This document shows positions 39,237-49,288 of a stretch of 64,000 nt of DNA, piece by piece. Source of the stretch: Ruminococcaceae bacterium UBA5406. Lineage in GTDB: Bacteria > Bacillota > Clostridia > Oscillospirales > Acutalibacteraceae. The DNA lies in assembly GCA_002407675.1 (NCBI GenBank), contig DHNW01000032.1, positions 241,778 through 305,777 of the forward strand. The letters are read 5' to 3'. The notes under the pieces are model-generated. The model saw nothing but the letters and a program-made list of their open reading frames with translations, was not told the origin of the DNA and made no database searches. Position numbers and translations under genes: made by a program. Positions within the stretch are counted from its first letter, which is position 1; each line of letters opens with the position of its first letter.

Positions 39237-41645
39237 TCAGATATACTGCGTTTTGTTCCTGCAGGGAACAAAATGCAGGGAAAAACCGTCTTCCGCCCTG
39301 AGCATATGGGCCTGCGGATCGTAAACCGGCCGGGCTGCTTTGCAGCGAGCCATAAAATCAGGAAACCGTATTTCACGAAGGCTCCCGCAGATGCAGTAAT
39401 AGGCCGTTTTTCTCCCATACGAACGGTATTCGCATTCTCCCAGAACATTATCTGCCGGCTGAAGGTCACCGGAACACCACAGGCCGACACAGCCTTTTTC
39501 CCGTCTGCCGAACAGCCAGTGTCCGCCTTGCACCGTCTCGTCAAATTTAACGGCCGGCCAAAAGACATGTGTGAAACAAATCGGGTGGGTACCGGGTATC
39601 TCATAGACCGCGCCGAGCGCATTCCCTTTTTGGAGCAGGGCGGGGAATACGCCGTTCCCAAACCAGTAGCCGGGGCGCATTTCACCGCAGTCCACTGTAG
39701 AACCGGGATGGTTGACAAACACAACGCATTCACTGCTCAGGGCGGCATACCAGAGGTGCTGCTGATACCCATAGACCCCCGGCTCAAAAACACTCGTCCC
39801 ATGGAACCGCTCATTCAAAGATTTCACATACGCATTGCTGTTCCGGTCGGCGTTTGGATCAAAGCACAGATTATGCCAGCCGGGTGAATCTGCTGCCCCG
39901 CGGGGCGAGCGGACGCTTGTAAGAATATAATCGGCGGTCTTTTTCAGAACGATTCGGGCATTCCCGGAAACATAAGAAGTACAGGCGTCCCGGCCCGCAA
40001 TTTCCAGTAAATCATCCGGGAACCGGTAACGGCTGGTGAAAAGATTGACATCCCAGATATTTTCGGCATCCGAATAGGGAAACTCAGGCGATACCATGTG
40101 CAGAAGGGACTGAACGGACTGCCGGTACGGGTAAATAACATCGCGGTAAACACGCCCCTGAGGACTGACGACGGATTTTTGAAATACATGCCGGAACAGC
40201 TGGCGCATGAGACTGTCCAGCACAGACCATGCCCGCCTGGAAATATCGTCCGGCGCAAAATCCACCAAATTCAGCAGCGCCGTTACGGTAACCGGCAGGT
40301 AACTGGCACTGTTGAATTCTTCCGCCCCGTCGCGCTCGACATCATTCAGCCAGGAGCGGCAGCGCTCCGCTCCGATTTTGCTTTGCTGCCGGCCCGTGCG
40401 GCCGCTGCGCCGAAATACCTCGTCCGGGAACATCTGCCCAACAGCCAGCTGCGCCCCGTAAAACATCAGGGCATGGTTTTCGCTCCAATAGCACATTCCA
40501 TCATTTCCGGGTTCATCCATCCAGTAGCGGAATGAAAGAAGAGACTTCTTGGCGCACTGTTTCACCGGTTCGCTGACATCAAACTGATGCAGCAGGCGGA
40601 TAAACCCGATGACCAGAAAATCCGCGCAGTCTTCACAGCGGTCAATATATTGCAGATCCTGCAGAAGAAGTTCTTCATCGCCGGACCGCTCCCTGTGAAG
40701 AAGGAGGCGCGCCATAACATGGAACACGCCAAAATGGGTATTGCTGTCACGCGGTTCCCATTTCTGCGCCGCAATATGCTTTAAAAAGTCCCGGCGGTAA
40801 TTTTGAGAATTGGCAGCAGACTGGTTCGGATGGAGATGCTCCATCAGCTCAAAGCTGCGCGAAAAGGAGGTTCCTGCCAGCGCGCCTGACACGGAAAACG
40901 AGCTGATATCATCCGGGATCATCCAATCCCCGGCTTTCTCAATTGGAAACAGCTCCCGATCGCCGCTCTTCAGCACAGCGGGACAGGGCGGAACCGTGCG
41001 CACCGTGAGAGTGCCTTTTCGGCAGACAAGCGAAGACAGCCATTGGCCGAACCGGACGCACGGCTCGGTATTTTCACTGTCCGGCAGATCCACGGAAACA
41101 CCGGCGCTCTGTTCCAGCTGCAGGCCGAACAGGCTCCTGGTATCCCGTATTCCGAGGCTGTGCATTCTGGCATAAACCGTATTGCCGCCTTTTCGAAGCG
41201 GTAATTTGACGGGATATTTCCGGATTGGTTTGTAGACGGGCTTCTGCGCCTGAAACACCTGTTTCCCGTTCACCCAAAGGTCTACGGCCGCATAAGTCCA
41301 CAGAACAGCGGATACGGTCTGCGAAACCTCGCTGTTCAAAACCGCCGCGGCATCCAGGCGGATGGCGGCGGGCTGCGTATAGAACGCACTCACATCCACA
41401 AACCAGTTTTGCGGGTAATAATAATAACGCCAGGGCTTTCCATTGCCTGAAGGATCGCCCAGACGGATATTCTGCGGAGGAGGTTCTTCTCCGCCGGGAT
41501 TAAATACTTCCCGCAGCGTTTTTTCATAGCCCAGCTGATCCGTCCACCCCTTCGGCAAATCGGCCGGGGGGCTGTAGGCAGAGCATACCGGCCCGCTGAT
41601 GAGCCAGTCCGTAATAAAATTCTGCTGATTTAACGGTAACTTCAT
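39237..41645 (-). CDS. Large uncharacterised protein, possible six-hairpin glycosidase or lyase
   Basis: 802 residues, no signal peptide, start at the ATG at 41645 with GAGGTTGAAC upstream. The N-terminal ~170 residues look like a beta-sandwich with AVDLWVNGKQVFQAQKPVYK, as in sugar-binding domains of large glycosidases. Residues about 270-560 are helix-rich with aromatic clusters (MCYWSENHALMFYGAQLA), which suggests an alpha/alpha toroid. The C-terminal part is beta-rich again. I cannot assign a CAZy family or catalytic residues. The neighbours (cupin, sugar ABC importer, two-component system) suggest carbohydrate processing in the cytoplasm. Confidence 0.7.
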   Translation of the reverse strand: MKLPLNQQNFITDWLISGPVCSAYSPPADLPKGWTDQLGYEKTLREVFNPGGEEPPPQNIRLGDPSGNGKPWRYYYYPQNWFVDVSAFYTQPAAIRLDAAAVLNSEVSQTVSAVLWTYAAVDLWVNGKQVFQAQKPVYKPIRKYPVKLPLRKGGNTVYARMHSLGIRDTRSLFGLQLEQSAGVSVDLPDSENTEPCVRFGQWLSSLVCRKGTLTVRTVPPCPAVLKSGDRELFPIEKAGDWMIPDDISSFSVSGALAGTSFSRSFELMEHLHPNQSAANSQNYRRDFLKHIAAQKWEPRDSNTHFGVFHVMARLLLHRERSGDEELLLQDLQYIDRCEDCADFLVIGFIRLLHQFDVSEPVKQCAKKSLLSFRYWMDEPGNDGMCYWSENHALMFYGAQLAVGQMFPDEVFRRSGRTGRQQSKIGAERCRSWLNDVERDGAEEFNSASYLPVTVTALLNLVDFAPDDISRRAWSVLDSLMRQLFRHVFQKSVVSPQGRVYRDVIYPYRQSVQSLLHMVSPEFPYSDAENIWDVNLFTSRYRFPDDLLEIAGRDACTSYVSGNARIVLKKTADYILTSVRSPRGAADSPGWHNLCFDPNADRNSNAYVKSLNERFHGTSVFEPGVYGYQQHLWYAALSSECVVFVNHPGSTVDCGEMRPGYWFGNGVFPALLQKGNALGAVYEIPGTHPICFTHVFWPAVKFDETVQGGHWLFGRREKGCVGLWCSGDLQPADNVLGECEYRSYGRKTAYYCICGSLREIRFPDFMARCKAARPVYDPQAHMLRAEDGFSLHFVPCRNKTQYI

Positions 41646-41943
41646 AGATACTGTTCAACCTCGTCTCTTTAAAAAATAATCCATTTCTTTCGTATTATTT
41701 ACTGCAAAGCCAGGAAAACTTTATTTTGATCAATTATTTTGCAGTGCCTGCGATCCAGCACCTATCCTTAGTGCATATCCAGTATACCTTTTCGCAATAA
41801 CATTAACAACAAAAACTCAAAGCTAAGTAAATATTGTTACATTTTGAATAAAAAGAGCCATTATATAGGAAGGGCTTTCGTGATATGCTAAACAGCAGAG
41901 AAATGTTTCTAAAAGGATGTATTCCGAAGAAAGGAAAGAAATT
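41646..41943. other. Divergent intergenic region
   Basis: AT-rich region between the 802-residue protein gene and the sugar-binding lipoprotein gene. No gene was seen. A TATATA box at about 41870-41875 and scattered A/T tracts are visible, but no confident -35/-10 pair or operator could be assigned. Confidence 0.4.
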
Positions 41944-43350
41944 ATGAAAAAACAAATCATTTCCGCTCTCCTGGCATCAGTAATGGTCCTTTCATTTTCC
42001 GCCTGCAGCGGAGGCAACGGCGGTAACGCCGGATCCGGCACATCCGCAGGGGGAGCAAAAACGACCATTGAAGTTTGGACGAATGACCGGCATGATCTGG
42101 ATTATGTCAACTCTGAAATCCAGAAGTTCAATTCTTCCAACCCAGACAACATTCAGATCCACCAGACGGTTATCACCGATGATTACGTCAACATGCTGTC
42201 GATGGCAAAATCATCGGGAACCGCGCCGGACATTGCCGGAATCAGCGGTAGTATCGGCATTGACATGAACGCATTTGCGGACACGAAAATGGTCCTTCCG
42301 CTGAACGATTATATCAAAAAGGCCGGTGCGGATTTTCAAAAAGTCACCGAAAGCGATGATCATATTTATGAAGGGGTCAATGCCGTAAACGGACAAGTGT
42401 ACTGGGTACCAACCGTCGTCCGCAGCGGGACACGAATGATCTACAACATGGATTTGGTCAAAAAAGCAACTGGAAGCACAACGCTGCCTACGACTCTCCC
42501 GGAAATGGTAAGCCTTGCAAAAAAAATCACTCAAAAAGGCGCTGGGCAGTACTACGGCTTTGCCACAACAAAAGACGCGCCGTTTGTCCGCTGCTTTGAA
42601 GGAATTGCAGAAATGGCGGGTCAAAACCGCTACGGGTACGATTACGTAAACGGAAAATTTGATTTTTCAGGTTTTAAGCCGATCGTTGAGGAATTCAACA
42701 AACTATTCACCGATAAAAGCGTTCTTCCCGGTTCCCCGTCTCAGGGTGTTGACGCAATGCGCGCCCAGTTTGCAAACGGTAAAATTGGGATTTGGGGAAA
42801 TGCTTCACAGGAAGCCGGCGTGTTTACCGAACAATTCCCGGTTAAAAATTTCGAATGGAAAGTAGCCGAACTGCCAACAATGGACGGAAAGGTTCAAGGC
42901 GCCCTTACGATTCAGCCTGAAAAAGGCTACGCGATTATGTCAACGACCAAGCACGCGGATCAGGCATGGAAAGTGATTGAATTATTTTCCAGCAAAGATT
43001 TCCTGAAAGGGTATCTGGAAAAAGGCTATGGGCTTCCATTCTCAAAAGAAATGACCGCAGCTGTTGACACAAGCAAAACAGGGCGCATCAGTGATTTTGC
43101 CCTGAAAGATTACGAAAGCGTTTATCCCGCCGCTCCGTCGATAACGATCGAAGGCGAAGACATGCAAAAAGTCCTTTGGAGCGCCGTTATGGGGCAGCGC
43201 AATGTCGACACGGCGATTCAGGATCTGAACACCCGTTATAACAAGGCTTTGGACAGCGACGTTGCCTCCGGAAAAGTAAAACGCCTTGTAATTAAAGATT
43301 TTGACCCGCTGCATCCGTCGAAAGGCACGCTGCAGTATCTCGACAAGTAA
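41944..43350 (+). CDS. Carbohydrate ABC transporter substrate-binding lipoprotein (family 1)
   Basis: The start is the ATG at 41944, behind GAAAGGAAAG, giving 468 residues. A lipoprotein signal ends VLSFSACSGG and is followed by a glycine/serine linker. Mature parts include TIEVWTNDRHDLDYVNSEIQ, VYWVPTVVRSGTRMIYNMDL and KGYAIMSTTKHADQAWKVIE, which is the usual maltose/oligosaccharide-binding fold. Two permease genes follow. No ATPase gene is present, as is common for importers that use a shared MsmK/UgpC-type ATPase. Confidence 0.93.
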   Translation: MKKQIISALLASVMVLSFSACSGGNGGNAGSGTSAGGAKTTIEVWTNDRHDLDYVNSEIQKFNSSNPDNIQIHQTVITDDYVNMLSMAKSSGTAPDIAGISGSIGIDMNAFADTKMVLPLNDYIKKAGADFQKVTESDDHIYEGVNAVNGQVYWVPTVVRSGTRMIYNMDLVKKATGSTTLPTTLPEMVSLAKKITQKGAGQYYGFATTKDAPFVRCFEGIAEMAGQNRYGYDYVNGKFDFSGFKPIVEEFNKLFTDKSVLPGSPSQGVDAMRAQFANGKIGIWGNASQEAGVFTEQFPVKNFEWKVAELPTMDGKVQGALTIQPEKGYAIMSTTKHADQAWKVIELFSSKDFLKGYLEKGYGLPFSKEMTAAVDTSKTGRISDFALKDYESVYPAAPSITIEGEDMQKVLWSAVMGQRNVDTAIQDLNTRYNKALDSDVASGKVKRLVIKDFDPLHPSKGTLQYLDK

Positions 43351-43392
43351 TTCTTCCGATCAATTCTAAGGAATCCCAGTTTGCGGTGGATT

Positions 43393-43439
43393 GCCCGAAC
43401 CAAACGGTCCCATGCAGCAAGGTTCGGGCACTCTTTTTT
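43393..43439 (+). terminator. Stem-loop with T tract between binding protein and permease genes
   Basis: GCCCGAACC (43393-43401) pairs perfectly with GGTTCGGGC (43421-43429), and six T follow at 43434-43439. Its position inside the operon suggests partial termination, giving more binding protein than permease. Confidence 0.75.
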
Positions 43440-43465
43440 CCGTACTGATTATCAAGGAGACTTCT

Positions 43466-44377
43466 ATGAAACTGTTTCAGAAAAAACATGCATCTTTGGA
43501 GGACGAGGGAAAAGCCTCCGCCTGGCTGATGCTTCTGCCCTCGATTTTTCTGCTTGTAATTACTTCCGTCTATCCTTTTATCTGGCTGTTCCGCTACATC
43601 TGCTACGATTACAACGGCTACACGGCTTACTTTACAGGAGCCCATAATTTTTACCACATGCTGAGCGACGGAATTTTTTGGGGCAGCGTGGTGCATACTT
43701 TTGAGTATGCCGGGTTGAAACTGATCTTTATCATACCCGTTTCATTTCTTCTGGCTGCACTGCTGAGCCAAAAGATCCTGGGCAGCAGCCTGTTCCGTGC
43801 GATCTATTTTATGCCGACGGTAATCAGCACAGCCGTTTACAGCCTTATTTTCGGGTTTATCTTTGCCGTATTCAACGGTTCTCTAAACAGCATTCTTAGT
43901 CTGATGGGACTGATCCACAGCCCGGTTGACTGGCTCGGCAATCCGAAAATTGTTATGATTTCGATTATTATCGTAGCCTTATGGGGCGGTTTAGGAAATT
44001 ATATGATCTTGTTTATCTCCGGAATGGGAAGCATCTCCACCGATGTTTATGAAAGCAGCAAAATCGACGGAGCCAACGGCATCCAGACCTTTTTCCACAT
44101 TACCCTTCCCATGCTCAGCCCAGTGATTAAAGTGATCCTCATGCTTGCCATTACGACGGCATTCAAAGATTACGAATCAATTCTGGTTCTGACAAACGGG
44201 GGCCCAAACAACCGCTCACAGGTTATGTTTACCTACATTTACCAGCTGATATTCAGTTCCAACGTCACACCGCAAATCGGCTATGCCACCATGCTGAGCG
44301 TTGTCGCAGCTCTGATCATCGGGGTTGTTACCGTCGCATACCTTATTCTGGCACGCAAGCTCGACGACGTAATGTAA
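43466..44377 (+). CDS. Sugar ABC transporter permease (MalF/UgpA-like)
   Basis: The start is at 43466 behind AAGGAGAC (303 residues). About six membrane segments, the first being AWLMLLPSIFLLVITSVYPF. The cytoplasmic coupling loop with the EAA motif reads YESSKIDGANGIQTFFHITL, as in MalF-type permeases. It pairs with the next gene product and the lipoprotein encoded before it. Confidence 0.94.
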   Translation: MKLFQKKHASLEDEGKASAWLMLLPSIFLLVITSVYPFIWLFRYICYDYNGYTAYFTGAHNFYHMLSDGIFWGSVVHTFEYAGLKLIFIIPVSFLLAALLSQKILGSSLFRAIYFMPTVISTAVYSLIFGFIFAVFNGSLNSILSLMGLIHSPVDWLGNPKIVMISIIIVALWGGLGNYMILFISGMGSISTDVYESSKIDGANGIQTFFHITLPMLSPVIKVILMLAITTAFKDYESILVLTNGGPNNRSQVMFTYIYQLIFSSNVTPQIGYATMLSVVAALIIGVVTVAYLILARKLDDVM

Positions 44378-44392
44378 GGAGGAACCGCAAAG

Positions 44393-45259
44393 ATGAACCG
44401 TTCGCATGTGATTTATTCCAAAGGCACGAAAACCGCCCGGATTTTTATTTTCCTTCTTTTACTGATAATCGCCGCCATTATGGTGTATCCTGTAGTTTAT
44501 ATTGTACTTGGCTCCTTCAAAGAAAATATGGAACTGCTGCAGGGCGGCGCCAATCCGATTCCGACACATTTTGTTTTCCAGAACTATGTACAGGCGTGGA
44601 AACAGGCTAACTTTGCCGTTTACACCCAGAACAGCGTTCTGATTGCTCTCGGTGTTATGGTTTTAACGCTGTTCTGCACCAGCATGGCTGGGTATGTGTT
44701 TGACCGGAAAAAGTTCCGGGGCAAAGAATTCGTTTATAATCTGTTTATTGCGTTTATGTTTGTCAATGTCGGAAGCATTGCACTGCGGCCAATGTTTGAA
44801 CTCGCCGTAAAAGTGCACATGAACCAGTCGCTGGTCAGTATTATTTTAATTGCGACGGGAACCGGACAGGCCATGTATATCTTTCTCGTGCGCGGGTTTA
44901 TGTCCAGCATTCCAAAGGAAGTTGACGAAGCGGCAAAAATCGACGGATGCTCTTTCTTCGGAATTTACTGGCATATTGTATTCCCCATGCTCAAGCCGAT
45001 TCTCGCAACGGTTGCGCTTCTGTCTTTCAGGGGCGGCTGGAGCGAATACATTATGCCTTTGGTGTTCACCATGTCCAACGACGCTCTGCGTCCCCTTACC
45101 GTTGGGGTTGTCATGCTGAAAAATTCCGGAAACGGAGCCGCCGCGTGGAATATTATGTTTGCCGGAGCCACTATTTCAATCATCCCGATTATTATCGTAT
45201 ACACTTTTACCAGCAAGCATTTTATGGAAGGAATGACATCCGGCGCCGTAAAAGGTTAA
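44393..45259 (+). CDS. Sugar ABC transporter permease (MalG/UgpE-like)
   Basis: 288 residues behind AAGGAGGAACC. Six membrane segments, with the EAA loop DEAAKIDGCSFFGIYWHIVF and the usual C-terminal end FMEGMTSGAVKG. It completes the membrane channel of the importer. A two-component system begins 39 nt later and probably controls the operon. Confidence 0.94.
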   Translation: MNRSHVIYSKGTKTARIFIFLLLLIIAAIMVYPVVYIVLGSFKENMELLQGGANPIPTHFVFQNYVQAWKQANFAVYTQNSVLIALGVMVLTLFCTSMAGYVFDRKKFRGKEFVYNLFIAFMFVNVGSIALRPMFELAVKVHMNQSLVSIILIATGTGQAMYIFLVRGFMSSIPKEVDEAAKIDGCSFFGIYWHIVFPMLKPILATVALLSFRGGWSEYIMPLVFTMSNDALRPLTVGVVMLKNSGNGAAAWNIMFAGATISIIPIIIVYTFTSKHFMEGMTSGAVKG

Positions 45260-45298
45260 AAATACAGCGGGTGCTGTTTAAAGTTCTGGTGAGGATTT

Positions 45299-46921
45299 GT
45301 GGAACAGACAGAAAAGCTGTCTCTTTTGATTGCCGATGATGAAACATCCATCCGGCGCGGCCTGTGTGAGGCGGTGGAGTGGAGCGCACTGGGAATCCAG
45401 TTCGTCGGGGAAGCTCAGGACGGTGCGGAAGCGCTGGAGAAGATCCATGTTCTCCGACCGGATATTGTCATTACGGATATTAAAATGCCAGGTTTCAGCG
45501 GGCTTGACTTAATTGAAAAGGCCCGTGCCGAAGGCTTTGAAGGTTACTTTATTATTTTGAGCGGCTACGACGACTTCGCTTTTGCACAGCGAGCGATTCA
45601 CAGCAGTGTCACCTGCTACCTGCTTAAACCGGTAAATATAGACGCCCTGCTTGCCGAAGTAAAACACATCCGAAAGGAAATTATGGAAAAAAGAAGCTCC
45701 GGAGTGGCAAGGGAGCAGGATCGCTTCAATGCACGGCGGGGCAGCAGCGTTATGAAGGAACAATTTTACGCCAAACTGGCGGATGGAGAATTCCACAGCG
45801 AAGACGATATCTGGCGCGAAATTAATTCGATAGGTTTCGTTCCCATTCCGTGCCCGTGCGCAGCAGTTGTTTTTCATTTTTCGCTTCCCAAAAAAGAAAA
45901 CGGCTCCGATTTCTCTGCCAGCGACAGTCATCTGTTTAAAATAGCATTCCGCAATGTGCTGACCGATCTGGCACGGCAGGGCAGGCAGCTGGAATTTTAC
46001 GCCGACCGGGGCAATCAAATCGGTCTTTTCATTTCACCAGCCGGTAATCTGCGCGAATTTCTTACCGTCTGCGTCGAAATCATGGAGGAAGTCTGCCCGG
46101 TTGAATTTTCCGTCGGCATCGGCTTTGCTGCGGAAAGCCTTTTGGATGTGCCCCGTTCATGCCGGGCTGCGGAAGAAGCCGCCGAATACCACTTATATAA
46201 AAGCGGCACCCATTTTTTTGACTCTGCAACGCTGGCTGCTTCTTTAAAAGCTGCTCCTCCGCAGCCGCCGAGCACACAGAAGCTGGCGGAGGATGTTGTA
46301 TCCGACGATATCAAAGGAATTCATTTGGAACTGGACGGATTTTTCCGGAAAATTCTCTATGTTCCCATGCCGCCGCCCCGTTACGTGCGCGGCATGTGTT
46401 TTTACCTGATGGGCGACGTGACAAAACGTGTTGATTCCATGCTTCAGCACGGCTCCCTTATCCCGACATCAATATGGACGGAAAAAATGGACGGTCTGGA
46501 ATCCATGGACGCTGTTCGGGACTTTATGCTGCAGGCCCTTCTGAGAATGGCCCGCGATATCCAGCAAAATAAGAAAGTGCCGATTCCCCCCATCATAACC
46601 GAGGCACAGAAGTATATTCGGGAGCATGTGTTCTCGCGTCTTTTTGTAACGGAAGTTGCGGCCCATGTGCATTTGAGCGAAAGCTATTTTACGGCTTTGT
46701 TCAAAAAGTCAACGGGCATAACCGTTCAGGAATATATTTTAACCTGCAAGCTGGAAAAGGCAAAAGAACTGCTGATGGAAGGAAAACTTGCCATATCTGA
46801 AATTTCCGATAAGCTGGAATATAAGGACTACCGAAGTTTTTCGCGTGTTTTCAAACGCTTTTCGGGGTGCAGCCCCACGGAATATCAGCACAAAATGACG
46901 CGGCGCCAGAAAGGAAACTGA
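45299..46921 (+). CDS. YesN-type response regulator with AraC-like DNA-binding domain
   Basis: GTG start behind GGTGAGG. 540 residues. The receiver (1-125) has IADDE, the phospho-aspartate in DIVITDIKMPGFSGLDLI, and LLKPVN. A long middle region of about 280 residues is followed by two AraC-type helix-turn-helices with ARLFVTEVAAHVHLSESYFT-like sequence (FVTEVAAHVHLSESYFTALF) and ISDKLEYKDYRSFSRVFKRF. Such regulators pair with YesM-type kinases and activate sugar transporter operons. The kinase gene follows 6 nt downstream. Confidence 0.94.
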   Translation: MEQTEKLSLLIADDETSIRRGLCEAVEWSALGIQFVGEAQDGAEALEKIHVLRPDIVITDIKMPGFSGLDLIEKARAEGFEGYFIILSGYDDFAFAQRAIHSSVTCYLLKPVNIDALLAEVKHIRKEIMEKRSSGVAREQDRFNARRGSSVMKEQFYAKLADGEFHSEDDIWREINSIGFVPIPCPCAAVVFHFSLPKKENGSDFSASDSHLFKIAFRNVLTDLARQGRQLEFYADRGNQIGLFISPAGNLREFLTVCVEIMEEVCPVEFSVGIGFAAESLLDVPRSCRAAEEAAEYHLYKSGTHFFDSATLAASLKAAPPQPPSTQKLAEDVVSDDIKGIHLELDGFFRKILYVPMPPPRYVRGMCFYLMGDVTKRVDSMLQHGSLIPTSIWTEKMDGLESMDAVRDFMLQALLRMARDIQQNKKVPIPPIITEAQKYIREHVFSRLFVTEVAAHVHLSESYFTALFKKSTGITVQEYILTCKLEKAKELLMEGKLAISEISDKLEYKDYRSFSRVFKRFSGCSPTEYQHKMTRRQKGN

Positions 46922-46927
46922 ACAGGG

Positions 46928-48739
46928 ATGCCTGGTTTTTTGAAAAAAAAATTTATGGACCTGAAAATCAGACAGAAAATTGCAATCAGCATGATGGGTC
47001 TGGCTTTGGCAACGGCACTGATCGTTGGGTTTTTATGTTCTGCGTCTTTTGTAAAAATATATTCGGATCAAAGCTCTGCCCAGATGGACAACACGCTGGA
47101 TACCACGATTTCATCCTTACAGAAGAACTTAGACGACATGTATAGGAACACGGTTTATCTCCTGTCTTCTCCCCTTTTCCAAAATATTTACCGCTCAACG
47201 GAGCAGAGCAGCTCCGACCCGCTTTTCCTAGAACATTACGATTCGGCTCAGAATTTCTTCTCTTCTTATCTGCGCTCAAATAATCTTCTTGACAGTGTAG
47301 TCCTGCTTTGCAGCAGCGGGGACATTTATTCCACATATCAGTCGGGAATGAAATACACCATCAGCAATTTCCCTGATGAAATGAAACAGACCAGCATTGC
47401 CTGGCTTTCCGCCCGATCGAATCCGTTCCTTAAGGACGGGCCGCAGGTGATACCGGTCTGTTTTCCTCTTGCCTATCAGCAGCGGTTCAGCTTTTCCAGC
47501 GGGAAAAAGGCCTCCATGGTATTTGTCGCCTACCTGAACGCCGACCGTTTTGCCCTAAGCCTGGAACAGATGAACCGAACTGCTTTTTCACACGTTTATA
47601 TTTGTGATTCCGCCGGAATGCCGCTTTCGGTAAAGCAATCCGACCCGCTGTACTCTAAGCTGAAAAGCGCGGCTTTCCGCAGCCGGCTGACCGCAAGCAA
47701 AGAGCGGGTTCACTTCAGCATCAATCTGGGGGATGAAATGTGTTCCGTAGCCACAGAAGAAGTCGGGGTCAACGGCCTGCGGATCGTAAGTATTGTAACG
47801 TATGGGAAAATGCTCCGGAATGTCAAAAAAATTCAGCTGGTTACGCTCATTGCCGTCAGTCTCAGCTTTCTTTTTGCCCTTATGCTCGCGGTAAACCTTT
47901 CGAAAACAATCACCACGCCGATTAAGAACCTGATGGGTCAGGTCGATAAAATGAAATCCGGAAAGTACTGTTTAAAGCCCGTCACAAAATACGGAGACGA
48001 AATCCATACGCTGGATACAGCGCTGTGCAGTATGTCTCAGACTGTTGTCGAGCAGATGAAAAACATTCAAAAAACGGAGGCCCGGCGGCGGAAAGCGGAA
48101 ATGGATGCTATGACCGAACAGATCAATCCCCATTTCTTATACAACACGCTGGACAGTATCCGCTGGGAAGTCCTTGCCGGAAAACAGAAAAGCGCGGCAG
48201 ATATGATCCAAAGCCTTGGTGCTTTTTTAAGGCTTTCTTTGAATCATGGGCAGGAAATGCTGAAACTTTCGGAAGAAATTGAACATACGGAGCAATATAT
48301 TAAGCTGATGAATTTCAGGTTTGACTCCCGGATTCGATTCACTTATACGGTTGCACCCGATTTATCGGATTTTATGGTCCCAAAAACGATCCTTCAGCCT
48401 TTGGCAGAAAATTCTATTCTGCACGGGTTCGGCGGGCAAAAGATTGATCCGGGTGTGAAAGATCCCTCCATTACAATCTCGGCGCGCAGAAAACAGGACC
48501 AAGTCATTCTGGCGCTGGAAGACAACGGACGCGGAATCAGCGCCGAAAAGGCAAAGGCCAGTTTACACGCACCGTATGAAGGCGAAAATCATGTGGGGCT
48601 TTATAATGTTTATCACCGGCTTCTGTACTGCTTTGGGCCGAAAGCAGAAATCCAATTTTTCAGCATCCCCTATTACAAGAATCTTGTCACTCTGATTCTT
48701 CCCTGGCAAGACCCATTCGGCGGGAACCGGGCACAGTAA
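46928..48739 (+). CDS. YesM-type sensor histidine kinase
   Basis: 603 residues. A first membrane helix (ISMMGLALATALIVGFLCS), about 270 extracytoplasmic residues, then a second helix (LVTLIAVSLSFLFALMLAVN) leading into a HAMP linker. The phosphoacceptor lies in EQINPHFLYNTLDSIRWEVL, the signature of the LytS/YesM group, and the ATPase part has LALEDNGRGISAEKA and HVGLYNVYHRLLYCFG. It should sense an extracellular sugar or a liganded binding protein. Its stop is 3 nt from the stop of the convergent yjbQ gene. Confidence 0.94.
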   Translation: MPGFLKKKFMDLKIRQKIAISMMGLALATALIVGFLCSASFVKIYSDQSSAQMDNTLDTTISSLQKNLDDMYRNTVYLLSSPLFQNIYRSTEQSSSDPLFLEHYDSAQNFFSSYLRSNNLLDSVVLLCSSGDIYSTYQSGMKYTISNFPDEMKQTSIAWLSARSNPFLKDGPQVIPVCFPLAYQQRFSFSSGKKASMVFVAYLNADRFALSLEQMNRTAFSHVYICDSAGMPLSVKQSDPLYSKLKSAAFRSRLTASKERVHFSINLGDEMCSVATEEVGVNGLRIVSIVTYGKMLRNVKKIQLVTLIAVSLSFLFALMLAVNLSKTITTPIKNLMGQVDKMKSGKYCLKPVTKYGDEIHTLDTALCSMSQTVVEQMKNIQKTEARRRKAEMDAMTEQINPHFLYNTLDSIRWEVLAGKQKSAADMIQSLGAFLRLSLNHGQEMLKLSEEIEHTEQYIKLMNFRFDSRIRFTYTVAPDLSDFMVPKTILQPLAENSILHGFGGQKIDPGVKDPSITISARRKQDQVILALEDNGRGISAEKAKASLHAPYEGENHVGLYNVYHRLLYCFGPKAEIQFFSIPYYKNLVTLILPWQDPFGGNRAQ

Positions 48740-48742
48740 AGC

Positions 48743-49138
48743 CTAGCCGCTGATGATCTTAACGAAAAAATGCCTTTCGCGCGGGCCGTCAAACTCACAG
48801 AAATAAATGCCCTGCCATATTCCCAGGACGAGCTGTCCGTCCTGCACAGGAACAGCCGCGCTGGAGCCCATGTAACTGGCTTTAAGATGGGCGGCGGAAT
48901 TTCCCTCGGCATGCAGGAACTCTGGGCGGTCCGGCAGCGCTTTGGACAGCCCGAGAAGAATATCATGCACAACGTGGGGATCTGCATTCTCATTGATCGT
49001 GATCCCGGCCGTCGTGTGCGGGCAGTACACAAGGCACACTCCTTCCTGGACGCCGCTTTTCTTCAGTGATCGGCGGGCCATCTCCGTGATATTGGTAAAT
49101 CCCTCCCGGGACGTCTGCAAACTGTATTGATCCAGCAT
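48743..49138 (-). CDS. yjbQ: YjbQ/UPF0047 family protein
   Basis: The start is the ATG at 49138, after GGAGGATGG, giving 131 residues, the normal family length. Conserved parts are VYCPHTTAGITINENADPHV, EGNSAAHLKASYMGSS, GQLVLGIWQGIYFCEFDGPR and the end FFVKIISG. Family members form trimers with a metal-type histidine cluster. One has weak thiamine-phosphate synthase activity, but the real role is uncertain. It is divergent from the patatin-like gene. Confidence 0.93.
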   Translation of the reverse strand: MLDQYSLQTSREGFTNITEMARRSLKKSGVQEGVCLVYCPHTTAGITINENADPHVVHDILLGLSKALPDRPEFLHAEGNSAAHLKASYMGSSAAVPVQDGQLVLGIWQGIYFCEFDGPRERHFFVKIISG

Positions 49139-49220
49139 AGGACACCATCCTCCATAAAAAATATTCACCGCATCCAAAATCGGGCACAAAGGCGCCTCCG
49201 AATCACGCCCGGTTCGTCCA

Positions 49221-49249
49221 TTGCCGAATTTTGTCATCTGTGCTATACT
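49221..49249 (+). promoter_or_regulatory. Promoter of the patatin-like phospholipase gene
   Basis: TTGCCG (49221-49226), a 17-bp spacer and TATACT (49244-49249) with an extended TGC, 40 bp ahead of the start codon. Confidence 0.6.
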
Positions 49250-49288
49250 GTACCCGTAAGAAGAATGATCAGGGAGGGATATTCCTCA

